Of a DNA stretch of 19,180 nucleotides, positions 7,736 to 14,903 are shown one piece after another. The stretch covers positions 1 through 19,180 of the forward strand of contig CAYPPG010000099.1 of assembly GCA_964412555.1 (NCBI GenBank), in the 5' to 3' direction. A program made the position numbers and the translations under genes. The notes beneath the pieces are model-generated. The model did not search any database. It was not told where the DNA came from and was given only the letters and a program-made list of their open reading frames with translations. Source of the stretch: CAYPPG01 sp964412555 (GTDB taxonomy: Bacteria; Hinthialibacterota; Hinthialibacteria; Hinthialibacterales; Hinthialibacteraceae). Each line of letters starts with the position of its first letter. Position 1 is the stretch's first letter.

Positions 7736-7754
7736 CTAGAAATGAGTTTAAGCA

Positions 7755-8036
7755 ATGGTTCAGACAACGGACAATCGGTATATTATAAGAAATGACGCGA
7801 TCCTGAGTGGAGAACCCATCATAAAAGGTACACGTACACCCGTAAGAGCGATTGTGGAAACATGGCGTCAGGGTGTCTTGCCGGAAGAAATTCCCAGCCT
7901 GTTACCTCACCTGACATTGGCACAAGTTTTTGATGCATTAAGTTATTTCAGTGAGCATCAAGAAGAAATCAATGAATATATACAACGCAATCATATTCCA
8001 GAAGAAATGATAGATCCATCGGTGAGGAATTTGTGA
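7755..8036 (+). CDS. DUF433 family antitoxin
   Basis: 93 residues. The pattern NDAILSGEPIIKGTRTPVRA followed by GVLPEEIPSLLPHLTLAQVFDALSYF is the DUF433 signature: a short beta start, then a helix-turn-helix-like segment (about residues 40-70) that in related proteins binds DNA and the partner toxin. The C-terminal EEINEYIQRNHIPEEM would be the toxin-binding tail. Its stop overlaps the GTG of the next gene (GTGA), the usual arrangement of an antitoxin-first toxin-antitoxin operon. A palindrome lies just upstream. The ribosome-binding site is weak (GAG about 12 bases before ATG). Confidence 0.85.
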   Translation: MVQTTDNRYIIRNDAILSGEPIIKGTRTPVRAIVETWRQGVLPEEIPSLLPHLTLAQVFDALSYFSEHQEEINEYIQRNHIPEEMIDPSVRNL

Positions 8037-8380
8037 ACCGTCTTTTTATTGAACTCTATCTTGATGAGGATGTCCATGTAGGGATAGCGGATTTATTGCG
8101 TGCACGCGGGTTTTCAGTAAGCACAGCCCGTGATGAAAGTCAACTTGCCAAAAGTGATGAAGAACAATTGGCTTTTGCCGTAAGTAGACGTAAAACATTT
8201 ATGACTCATAACCGGCACGACTTTGAAATCCTTGCACGAGATTATGTCAATGCAGGAAAAACACATTACGGTATCATCCTGGCTGTACGCCATCCTCCAT
8301 ACAAAATTGTCCAACGGCTCTTGCGCATACTTAACCATGTAACTGCTGACGAGATACATAATCAGATTCGATATATCTAA
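8033..8380 (+). CDS. DUF5615 PIN-like toxin (putative ribonuclease)
   Basis: 115 residues starting at a GTG that overlaps the antitoxin stop by four bases. It matches DUF5615, a PIN-like family: ELYLDEDVHVGIADLLRARGF with the acidic LDED near the N-terminus, a TARDESQLAKSDEEQLAFA middle with further acidic residues, and FMTHNRHDFEIL, the family's second conserved block. PIN-fold proteins bind metal through clustered acidic residues and cut RNA; the toxin role is inferred from family and pairing with DUF433. A plain alternative is a non-toxic, defence-unrelated pair. No further gene seems cotranscribed: the palindromic element at 8436 follows. Confidence 0.8.
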   Translation: MNRLFIELYLDEDVHVGIADLLRARGFSVSTARDESQLAKSDEEQLAFAVSRRKTFMTHNRHDFEILARDYVNAGKTHYGIILAVRHPPYKIVQRLLRILNHVTADEIHNQIRYI

Positions 8381-8435
8381 TCATTAAATAGTATATTGAA
8401 TGAAGATACTTTTTATTTATTGATATGTACGATAG

Positions 8436-8521
8436 CCTGTGGGCGGGTATCTTGCTCGCCTGGTGCGAGTAGGTTATTTTGTGCTTATAAAATGCGGGCA
8501 GGGATGCCCGCGCTCCCAGTG
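8436..8521 (+). repeat. Diverged single copy of the two-hairpin palindromic element
   Basis: It has the same order as the array at 7214: hairpin A (GCGGGTA-TCT-TGCTCGC, 8443-8459), spacer, hairpin B (GCGGGCA-GGGA-TGCCCGC, 8494-8511) and the GCTCCCAGTG tail. The A-to-B distance is 51 bp against 55 in the array. Substitutions keep the stems paired: in hairpin B a C-G pair is replaced by G-C; in hairpin A two changes create G-U pairs on the plus-strand RNA. It lies 17 bp before the GH172-type gene, between it and the toxin gene. Confidence 0.8.
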
Positions 8522-8537
8522 AGAAAGGAATATTATT

Positions 8538-9647
8538 ATGAAAAGGTATTGTTTTCTAGCAGGATTGATTTTACTGGCTGTTTCACCGATTGTTGCCGGG
8601 CAAGATTTGTTTCCTTCGATTGGCAGCGCCGGTTCGCTTCCGTTGATCAACGATATCGAAAGCCGGGCGATCACGATGGAGAATCCGGAAGGATTGCCGG
8701 GAGAGGGCGGTAAGACGCGAGGGGGGCGCAAGGGATCTCCTTGTTACACCGATTTGGAACCGGGGGAGACGTTTGCATTGATGGATTTTGAAGGCTGCGG
8801 AGTCATCCGGCACATTTGGTTGACCGTCCGCCCTAATCAGGATCACTATCGCAATGCGATTTTGCGCATGTATTGGGACGGTTCCGAGACTCCCAGCGTC
8901 GAAGTGCCGTTATTGGATTTCTTCGGACAGGCGCACGGGGTGAACAAATCGATGGCTTCTTCGCTTTCCTGCGTGACCGAAGGACGCGGCCTGAATACCT
9001 ATATCCCCATGCCGTTCGCCACTCATGCGAAAATCACCTTGGAAAACGACAGTGAAAGCACAATTCCCAACGTTTTTTTCCAAATCGACTTTGATCTTCA
9101 TAAGTCACTGCCCGAAAACACGGGACGCTTCCATGCCCAATGGCGGCGGCAGAACCCGACGGTGAAAAAAGACGATTATGTCATTGTGGATCAAATCGAC
9201 GCTCCTGGGGTATACATCGGCACAATGATAGGCGTGCGGACACTTGGACCAAACTGGTGGGGTGAGGGTGAGTTCAAATTTTATATCGAGGACGACAAGG
9301 AATTTCCCACAATTTGCGGGACAGGCACGGAAGACTATTTCTGTTCTGCCTGGGGACTCGGCACTTATCAAAACGACTATCACGGATGTACACTAAATCA
9401 AAAAGTGGACGATGATACGACCTACGTGTCTCTCTATCGCTGGCATCTTACGGATCCGATCCGTTTTCCATCATTGAACAAATTGACCGTCCAACAGATC
9501 GGCTGGAGAAACGGTTTGTATGAACGCTCCGATGACTGGTGCAGTACCGCCTTTTGGTACCAGATCGGGATCAACAAGAATTTCCCCAAACTGCCGGATC
9601 GTGCCGCCCGTTCGGCCAATCTGCCGGATATCGAAAAAATGAAATAA
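8538..9647 (+). CDS. Secreted GH172 (DUF2961) family glycoside hydrolase
   Basis: 369 residues with a cleavable signal peptide (MKRYCFLAGLILLAVSPIVA, cleavage probably near residue 21). DUF2961 motifs are plain: ESRAITMENPEG then GKTRGG, RHIWLTV, WWGEGEFKFYI (240-250) and CGTGTEDYFCSAWG (260-273), then SLYRWHLTDPIRF. In characterised GH172 enzymes two Glu residues in the GEGE/GTEDY region are catalytic and act on alpha-fructofuranosyl or D-arabinofuranosyl linkages; the equivalent Glu residues are present (E243/E245 and E265), the mapping being by eye. AAAGGA precedes the ATG. It heads a six-gene same-strand run; the following genes (queF, bioB) have no evident relation to it. The exact substrate cannot be told. 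Confidence 0.85.
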   Translation: MKRYCFLAGLILLAVSPIVAGQDLFPSIGSAGSLPLINDIESRAITMENPEGLPGEGGKTRGGRKGSPCYTDLEPGETFALMDFEGCGVIRHIWLTVRPNQDHYRNAILRMYWDGSETPSVEVPLLDFFGQAHGVNKSMASSLSCVTEGRGLNTYIPMPFATHAKITLENDSESTIPNVFFQIDFDLHKSLPENTGRFHAQWRRQNPTVKKDDYVIVDQIDAPGVYIGTMIGVRTLGPNWWGEGEFKFYIEDDKEFPTICGTGTEDYFCSAWGLGTYQNDYHGCTLNQKVDDDTTYVSLYRWHLTDPIRFPSLNKLTVQQIGWRNGLYERSDDWCSTAFWYQIGINKNFPKLPDRAARSANLPDIEKMK

Positions 9648-9657
9648 AGGTTGAACT

Positions 9658-9999
9658 ATGAGCAAAGTCGAAACATTCGAGAACGCCTATCCTGGAAGGC
9701 GGTATAAAATTTCAATTACCTGTCCCGAATTCACTTCGGTTTGTCCAAAAACCGGCAATCCCGATTTCGGTACGATTCGCGTCGAATATATTCCGGATCA
9801 AAAATGCCTGGAATTGAAATCGTTGAAATTTTATTTCTTCTCTTATCGTAACGAAGGTATCTTTTACGAAATGGCAACGAACCGGATTCTGGACGATTTG
9901 GTGGAATCCTGCGAACCGATTTGGATGAAAGTCGAAGGGGATTTCAACGCCAGAGGTGGGATTACAACCGTTGTAAGTGCTGTTTATGAGAAGAGTTAA
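9658..9999 (+). CDS. queF: NADPH-dependent 7-cyano-7-deazaguanine reductase (preQ1 synthase)
   Basis: 113 residues, tunnelling-fold unimodular QueF. It reduces the nitrile preQ0 to preQ1 in queuosine synthesis for tRNA. Evidence: EFTSVCPKTGNPDFG with the nucleophile Cys29 and acid Asp36 at the same seven-residue separation as in Bacillus subtilis QueF (Cys55/Asp62), then the QueF signature ELKSLKFYF (E52 onward) and SYRNEGIFYE. It is shorter than the B. subtilis enzyme, lacking its N-terminal segment, but near the length of other small unimodular forms. AAAGG lies seven bases before the ATG, 10 bp after the GH172 gene. No other queuosine gene (queC, queD, queE, tgt) is in the window. Confidence 0.93.
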   Translation: MSKVETFENAYPGRRYKISITCPEFTSVCPKTGNPDFGTIRVEYIPDQKCLELKSLKFYFFSYRNEGIFYEMATNRILDDLVESCEPIWMKVEGDFNARGGITTVVSAVYEKS

Positions 10000-10025
10000 A
10001 TGGAGTTTCATAGAAGGACACAAAC

Positions 10026-10235
10026 ATGACCGTACTGAAAGAATTAATCGATCAGTTACCTCCTCAACTTGAAGAAGAAGTACAAGATTTTGTCGAGTTC
10101 TTGCTGGAAAAAAAATGTTCTAAAAAAAAGAATACAAAACTCAAACTTGATTGGGTTGGAGCGCTAGAAGATTATCGCGATCAATTTACTTCATTAGAAT
10201 TTCAAAAGAAAGCATCGGATTGGAGAAGGATTTGA
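10026..10235 (+). CDS. DUF2281-family antitoxin-like protein without a toxin
   Basis: 69 residues. The start MTVLKELIDQLPPQLEEEVQDF followed by VEFLLEKK is the DUF2281 pattern, small proteins usually found just before a VapC/PIN toxin. Here the next gene is bioB, whose ATG follows the TGA directly, so no toxin accompanies it. The middle is Lys-rich (KKCSKKKNTKLKLDW) and encoded by two A8 runs, which are prone to slippage. GAAGGA precedes its ATG. Its 3' end (GGAGAAGGATTTGA) supplies the ribosome-binding site for bioB, so it may act mainly in translational coupling. Orphaned antitoxin or an unrelated regulatory role are both possible. Confidence 0.75.
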   Translation: MTVLKELIDQLPPQLEEEVQDFVEFLLEKKCSKKKNTKLKLDWVGALEDYRDQFTSLEFQKKASDWRRI

Positions 10236-11264
10236 ATGGTTCTTTATGATATTTCGAGTATAAACAACGAATCAAAAACTGTCGATGTACATTATTTAGA
10301 AAATCTAACAACTCAGATCATACAGCACAATTATCAAATCAACAAACAGAAAGCGTTAGAAATCGCCACGATTCCGAAAGACGATGCGTTGCTTCTTTTC
10401 CATTACGCAGCGAAAATCCGGAAACATTTTCGTGGGGAGAAAATTTCTCTTTGTTCTATCGTCAACGCCAAATCCGGGGCTTGCAGTGAAGACTGTTCGT
10501 TTTGCTCGCAATCCGCTCATTTCAAAACCGAGTCACCCGTTTATCCGCTCATGGAGCCGGAAGCCGTTGTCGAAGCGGCACGGGTAGCCCATCGAGACGG
10601 TGCGGAATCGTTTGGGATCGTGATCAGTGGACTTGGAATCAAGAACCGGAAAGAACTGGAATCCATCGGGGAACTTGTAAAACACATTCTCGCGGAAGTA
10701 GATATCGAAGTGCATGGTTCACTCGGCTGCGTCACGAAAGAACAAGCGGAATATCTTCGCGATTGTGGAATGACCCAGATTCACCATAACCTCGAAACTT
10801 CGGAACGCCATTTTTCCAATATCTGCACTACTCATACATTTCAAGACCGGCTTGAAACGTTACGAAACATCAAAGACAGTGGTTTAAAACTCTGTGCCGG
10901 AGGTATATTCGGTATGGGCGAAACCGTCGAAGACCGCATCGATATGGCGTTCACCCTTCGCGATGCCAATCCCGAAACCATTCCGATGAATTTTCTCTAT
11001 CCGATTCCGGGTACCCCACTGGACAACTTGAAACCGATGCCCCCCATCGAGATATTGATGACAATCGCACTTTATCGCTTCATCCTTCCTCAACAGGAAA
11101 TTAAAATTTGCGGCGGGCGGGAAAAAAATCTGCGCGATATGCAAAGCATGATCTTTTTCGCCGGGGCCGATAGCATGATGATCGGGAATTATCTGACCAC
11201 CGCCGGACGCGAGCCGGAACTCGACTGGCAGATGATGCGTGATCTGGAAATGAACTGGGAGTAA
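10236..11264 (+). CDS. bioB: Biotin synthase (radical SAM)
   Basis: 342 residues. It inserts sulfur into dethiobiotin to make biotin. The radical SAM 4Fe-4S motif is Cys83-x3-Cys87-x2-Cys90 in GACSEDCSFCSQS. Later BioB landmarks are present: HGSLGC, IHHNLETSE (usual NHNLDTS), LCAGGIFGMGET and ICGGREKNL, which supply the ligands of the auxiliary 2Fe-2S cluster, including the Arg. Length is normal. The start is ATG directly after the DUF2281 stop. No bioA, bioD or bioF accompanies it, so the rest of the pathway must be elsewhere or the cell scavenges dethiobiotin. It is followed by an AIM24 protein 6 bp later. Confidence 0.95.
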   Translation: MVLYDISSINNESKTVDVHYLENLTTQIIQHNYQINKQKALEIATIPKDDALLLFHYAAKIRKHFRGEKISLCSIVNAKSGACSEDCSFCSQSAHFKTESPVYPLMEPEAVVEAARVAHRDGAESFGIVISGLGIKNRKELESIGELVKHILAEVDIEVHGSLGCVTKEQAEYLRDCGMTQIHHNLETSERHFSNICTTHTFQDRLETLRNIKDSGLKLCAGGIFGMGETVEDRIDMAFTLRDANPETIPMNFLYPIPGTPLDNLKPMPPIEILMTIALYRFILPQQEIKICGGREKNLRDMQSMIFFAGADSMMIGNYLTTAGREPELDWQMMRDLEMNWE

Positions 11265-11270
11265 TCAACT

Positions 11271-12266
11271 ATGAATCAATGGTATCTCCACTACGACGGC
11301 AAACAACTAGGACCAATGGACCGCGAGGAAGCAGTAGCGCAAGCCAAGGCCAATTCGAATGGATATGCCTGGAAAGAAGGATATCCCGAATGGGTTCCGA
11401 TTGCCCAAGTCGATGAACTTAATCCCAAAGCCGGACCGAGTATCGCTCCACCTCCGGTTTCAACCCGCGTTTCCGATGAGATCGATTTCAAAATCATGGG
11501 AAAAGAAATGCAGTTCGTGGAAGTCGAACTCGATCCGGGTGAAAGCGCTGTCGCGGAAGCCGGCGCGATGATGTATAAGGAATCATCCATTCAAATGGAG
11601 ACCATGTTCGGGGACGGCTCGAAATCACAAGGCGGGGGGATTTTAGGTTCCTTACTCGGAGCCGGCAAGCGGCTACTTACCGGTGAGAGCTTGTTTATCA
11701 CTGTTTTCACTCATACGGGAAGAGGAAAGGCTCATGTCGCGTTTGGCGCTCCCTATCCCGGCAATATCATCCCCGTTACTTTGAGCAATCTCGGCGGGAC
11801 TTTGATCTGCCAAAAAGACAGTTTTCTTTGCGCTGCCAGAGGGGTATCGATCGGTATATTCTTTCAAAAGCGAATTTTGACCGGTCTGTTCGGCGGCGAA
11901 GGATTTATTATGCAAAAACTGGAAGGTGACGGTGTTGTTTTCCTTCACGTGGGGGGCACGGTCGTTGAACGCGTCCTAAATCCCGGTGAGGAGCTGCATG
12001 TCGATACCGGTTGCCTGGTTGCGATGGAACCGCAAGTCGATTTTGAAATCCAGCAAGTTGGGGGGATCAAAAGTGCGCTCTTCGGCGGGGAAGGTCTGTT
12101 CTTTGCCTCTTTGCGCGGTCCGGGACGAGTTTGGATGCAATCCCTTCCCTTCTCCCGATTAGCGGGCCGGATGCTTGCAGCGGCTCCACAGCGTGGAGGT
12201 AGCCGAGGGGAAGGTTCTGTGCTTGGAGGAATTGGGAATTTGTTTGATGGGGATAATAAGTTTTGA
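11271..12266 (+). CDS. GYF_2-AIM24 fusion protein
   Basis: 331 residues. Residues 1-48 (WYLHYDGKQLGPMDREEAVA then GYAWKEGYPEWVPIAQV) are a GYF_2/DUF4339 domain, which in other proteins recognises proline-rich peptides and is often fused to membrane proteins. After a Pro-rich linker (APPPVSTR), residues about 70-290 are an AIM24/TIGR00266 domain: MQFVEVELDPGESAVAEAG, GLFGGEGFIMQKLEGDG, LHVDTGCLVAMEP, ALFGGEGLFFASLRGPGRVW. The AIM24 family forms a TRAP-like beta sandwich; bacterial members have no firm role. The last 40 residues are Gly/Ser-rich with no clear fold. GGGAG lies about eight bases before the ATG. It lies between bioB and a membrane hydroxylase-like gene in the same run. Confidence 0.88.
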   Translation: MNQWYLHYDGKQLGPMDREEAVAQAKANSNGYAWKEGYPEWVPIAQVDELNPKAGPSIAPPPVSTRVSDEIDFKIMGKEMQFVEVELDPGESAVAEAGAMMYKESSIQMETMFGDGSKSQGGGILGSLLGAGKRLLTGESLFITVFTHTGRGKAHVAFGAPYPGNIIPVTLSNLGGTLICQKDSFLCAARGVSIGIFFQKRILTGLFGGEGFIMQKLEGDGVVFLHVGGTVVERVLNPGEELHVDTGCLVAMEPQVDFEIQQVGGIKSALFGGEGLFFASLRGPGRVWMQSLPFSRLAGRMLAAAPQRGGSRGEGSVLGGIGNLFDGDNKF

Positions 12267-12278
12267 TAAGAATTCAAG

Positions 12279-13118
12279 ATGAGTCAAGATAGTTTCCCAT
12301 ATGAAGCCTCGATCCGATTGGCTTTTTTCGTGTCTGTTCTTTTGCTCATGGTGTTCTGGGAATTCATGACGCCGAAACGCAAACTGACCGTCAAACGGGG
12401 AATTCGATGGTTGAATAATGTAACGATTGTCGTCATCAATACTCTTTTGCTGCGAGCCGTTTTTTTCATTGCCGCAATGGGTGTCGCCATTCATGCGGAA
12501 CAAGAGGGATGGGGATTGTTCAATGTTCTGAACTGGACGTATTCTGTCACATTCATACTTTCTGTCGTTTTACTCGATTTGATCATCTACCTTCAACATG
12601 TCCTTTTTCATGCGGTTCCGGTTTTGTGGCGTTTACACCGAATGCATCATGCCGACCTGGATTTTGATACGACTACCGGTATTCGCTTTCATCCTGTCGA
12701 GATTCTTTTATCGATGGCAATCAAAATGGGAGCCGTTGCGGCTCTCGGTACCCCACCGTTAGCCTTATTGACTTTTGAAGTGCTGCTTAACGCTACCTCG
12801 ATGTTCAATCATGGCAACGTTCATATTCCTGGCAAATTGGATGGACTATTGCGTTTGTTTGTTGTAACGCCGGATATGCATCGCGTTCATCACTCCATTA
12901 TCAAAGAAGAAACCGACAGCAATTTTGGTTTCAATCTTCCTTGGTGGGACCGCCTGCTCGGCACGTATCGCTCACAACCTTCCGCCGGACATCAAGGGAT
13001 GACCATTGGAATCGATCAATTCCGAACCGAGCGGGAACTCTGGTTGGACCGTATGCTTATTCAACCTTTTTTGAGAGAGCAATTCAGAGAGGAGAAAGAG
13101 AATTCACGATCCACTTAA
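12279..13118 (+). CDS. Sterol desaturase / fatty acid hydroxylase superfamily membrane protein
   Basis: 279 residues with four or so hydrophobic segments (about 12-30, 46-70, 85-105, 140-170). It has the eight-histidine pattern of diiron membrane oxygenases: H107-x3-H111, H120-x2-H123-H124, and H201-x2-H204-H205, with further H138, H178 and H182. Such enzymes hydroxylate or desaturate lipids or sterols at the cytoplasmic side of the membrane using oxygen and two iron atoms. The substrate cannot be told from sequence. The run ends here; it converges with the aldo/keto reductase gene 20 bp away and I see no clear terminator between them. The ribosome-binding site is weak (AAG about three bases before the ATG). 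Confidence 0.9.
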   Translation: MSQDSFPYEASIRLAFFVSVLLLMVFWEFMTPKRKLTVKRGIRWLNNVTIVVINTLLLRAVFFIAAMGVAIHAEQEGWGLFNVLNWTYSVTFILSVVLLDLIIYLQHVLFHAVPVLWRLHRMHHADLDFDTTTGIRFHPVEILLSMAIKMGAVAALGTPPLALLTFEVLLNATSMFNHGNVHIPGKLDGLLRLFVVTPDMHRVHHSIIKEETDSNFGFNLPWWDRLLGTYRSQPSAGHQGMTIGIDQFRTERELWLDRMLIQPFLREQFREEKENSRST

Positions 13119-13138
13119 TGCATATCAATGGTGAATGA

Positions 13139-14086
13139 TCAGGAAGACATTTGCGCCTCCAAATCGCGCCGTTCTTTTTTCCCTAAAGGTACAGCATCCT
13201 TCACTGCTTGGATATTCACTCTCAACTGTTCCAACGAACTCATCCCCACGACTGCCGCCGAAATCGGTAATCCGAGGACATATCGAATCAGTGCTCCGGC
13301 TCCCGCTTGTTTCGCCGCTTCATCATGATACCAGACACCGTCATTTTTAAGTGGATTTCCTCTCGCCAACGAACCAAGTCCTCCCCCCATAACTTTCATG
13401 GCAAGAATTCCCATATTTTTCTTTTTGGCAACAGGTAAAACCAATGTTTGATACAATCGGCGTTTTTCAGTAGGATTGAACGTCGTAAGAATCGTATCGA
13501 ATTCATAGAGTTCAATGGCTTTCCGCATGGTCTCAGCGCTCTCATGTCCGGTGACGCCGATAAAACGGATCACTTTTTGATCCCGCAGTTTTTCGAAAGC
13601 CTTTAGTACTCCATCAGGCTTACCCCATGCTTCTACATCTTCATCCTTTCGAGCACCGTGAACCTGAAGCAAATCGACATGATCGGTCCGCAACCGTTGC
13701 AGACTTTCTTCTACATCCCGCATGGCCCCGTCATAACTCCGTTGACCGGTCTTTGTAGCAAGAAACACTTCATTCCTGCGTTGTGCCAGCACTTCTCCAT
13801 AATTCTTTTCCGATTGGCCTTTGTTGTAAGCTGGGGCGGTATCGAAATAATTGATCCCTGCGTCGAGTGCCGCGTTTGCAAGTTCTGCAGGAATCAATTC
13901 ATCGGAAGGAGGTTGTTTCATTCCTGCAACCCCGCCGAGGATCAAAGCACTGACTTCTACACCGGTTTTTCCCAACATTCGGTGGGGGAGAATCGTTTTT
14001 TTCTTTTCTTTACCGAAGGACGAATGGATTATTCCCGTTCCAGCAAGAGTTGCACCCAAAGTACTGATAAAATGCCGCCGATCCAT
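13139..14086 (-). CDS. Exported (Tat-type) aldo/keto reductase
   Basis: 315 residues. The N-terminus MDRRHFISTLGATLAGTGII is a twin-arginine signal (RRHFI), so the enzyme is probably exported folded with its NADP(H). The AKR catalytic tetrad is present: Asp82 (YFDTAPAY), Tyr87, Lys112 (ATKTGQ) and His143 (LLQVHG). RFIGVTGHESAE and GALIRYVLGLPISAAVVGMSS are usual AKR C-terminal cofactor-binding parts. The physiological substrate is unknown; such exported AKRs often sit in sugar-related loci of Planctomycetota-like genomes. GGAG lies six bases before the ATG. It is divergent from the pilin gene across a 178-bp gap containing a strong palindrome. Confidence 0.9.
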   Translation of the reverse strand: MDRRHFISTLGATLAGTGIIHSSFGKEKKKTILPHRMLGKTGVEVSALILGGVAGMKQPPSDELIPAELANAALDAGINYFDTAPAYNKGQSEKNYGEVLAQRRNEVFLATKTGQRSYDGAMRDVEESLQRLRTDHVDLLQVHGARKDEDVEAWGKPDGVLKAFEKLRDQKVIRFIGVTGHESAETMRKAIELYEFDTILTTFNPTEKRRLYQTLVLPVAKKKNMGILAMKVMGGGLGSLARGNPLKNDGVWYHDEAAKQAGAGALIRYVLGLPISAAVVGMSSLEQLRVNIQAVKDAVPLGKKERRDLEAQMSS

Positions 14087-14163
14087 AATCAGCTCCGATT
14101 CAATTAGATTGTCCGGTGATTGGAATCAAATTCCGTTGCAACCGAGCAACTACTTTTTATAAC

Positions 14164-14180
14164 GAATCAGATTCTGATTC
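14164..14180. promoter_or_regulatory. 17-bp perfect palindrome GAATCAGATTCTGATTC
   Basis: Eight-base perfect arms around a single central T, in the gap between the divergent aldo/keto reductase and prepilin genes, 78 bp upstream of the former's start and 84 bp upstream of the latter's. Shape and place suit a dimeric repressor or activator site. Two smaller inverted repeats lie nearby: GGAAT-CAA-ATTCC (14122-14134) and GTTGC-AACCGA-GCAAC (14135-14150). No regulator gene is adjacent. Confidence 0.45.
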
Positions 14181-14264
14181 AAGTTGAAGAACCGGATAAA
14201 GAACTATTGATTCAATTATAGAAATGGATGTATGATAATTCCAGAGTATTTATGGGAGGCATAT

Positions 14265-14903
14265 ATGAACAGAAACAAATTCGCATTTACCTTGATTGAG
14301 TTGCTCATCGTCGTCGCGATTATCGGCATCCTAGCCGCGATTGCCGTTCCGAACTTTCTCAATGCCCAAGTTCGCGCCAAGATATCCCGCACCAAGGCGG
14401 ATGTACGCATGTTGGATGATCAGGCTGTGATTCGCCATATGGACACCGGAAAATGGCTGATCGACGGCAACGATGTGGGGCAAGCCGAGCATTGCGAATT
14501 CGAGGAAGGGGTTCACTTTTTTGGGTTGACTCCGCAAGACGCCAACGTTGATACTCAGGGCGCGTTGGGAAATAATTTTTTCAACGGGCAAATTTATGCC
14601 CGCTTGACGACACCGGTTGCTTACATATCGGCTATTCCGCAAGATCCTTTTGGGAATGGTTTGTTTTACGGATATGAAGATCGAGGCTGTGCGAATGCAC
14701 CGATCGGCACTCATTATCTGTTTTTTGCTTGTGGACCAGATGGAGATACGTTCGATTGGTATATTGGACGAAATGCGACTCCCTACAAAGCAACGAATGG
14801 CTTGACATCCAATGGCGATATTTGGCGTTCCCGAAAACTACGAGTTCGTCCTGGCGAGGGGGACTTATACCGGCAAGAAATCTTCAACGACTATTGGGAT
14901 TGA
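14265..14903 (+). CDS. Prepilin-like (type IV pilin / type II secretion pseudopilin) protein
   Basis: 212 residues from the ATG at 14265, preceded by GGGAGG; an upstream in-frame ATG at 14232 has no such site. The leader MNRNKFA is followed by FTLIELLIVVAIIGILAAIA, the N-terminal pilin helix with Glu at mature position 5. Cleavage by prepilin peptidase would come after Ala rather than the usual Gly. The globular part (VRAKISRTKADVRMLDDQAV onward) resembles type II secretion G-like proteins of Hydrogenedentota- and Sumerlaeota-type genomes, with several Cys. No assembly ATPase, peptidase or other pilin gene is near, so it is a stand-alone pilin. Its 3' end overlaps that of the convergent CCA-adding enzyme gene by 13 bp. 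Confidence 0.87.
   Translation: MNRNKFAFTLIELLIVVAIIGILAAIAVPNFLNAQVRAKISRTKADVRMLDDQAVIRHMDTGKWLIDGNDVGQAEHCEFEEGVHFFGLTPQDANVDTQGALGNNFFNGQIYARLTTPVAYISAIPQDPFGNGLFYGYEDRGCANAPIGTHYLFFACGPDGDTFDWYIGRNATPYKATNGLTSNGDIWRSRKLRVRPGEGDLYRQEIFNDYWD

Larger units (their letters stand above)
7142..7754. other. 613-bp intergenic region between divergent genes, mostly repeat-derived
   Basis: It holds the 92-bp palindromic tandem array (7214-7514), a degenerate direct repeat with TTTCGTG three times at about 10-bp spacing (7564-7570, 7574-7580, 7583-7589), a stem with arms TCCAGA/TCTGGA (7675-7680, 7692-7697) around a T-rich loop, and a palindrome overlapping a possible -10 box before the toxin-antitoxin pair. 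The several open frames here on both strands (up to 155 codons) are translations of the array; 92 is not divisible by three, so frames rotate at each unit. I see no real gene in it. Confidence 0.8.

Noticed and set aside
9658..10235. preQ1 riboswitch controlling queF
   Set aside because: Only 10 bp separate queF from the gene before it; there is no room for a leader and no such fold is visible.
14122..14140. Sigma-54 promoter before the pilin gene (GG ... GC)
   Set aside because: The distance between GG (14122) and the GC of TTGC is about 14 bases rather than the 10 required.
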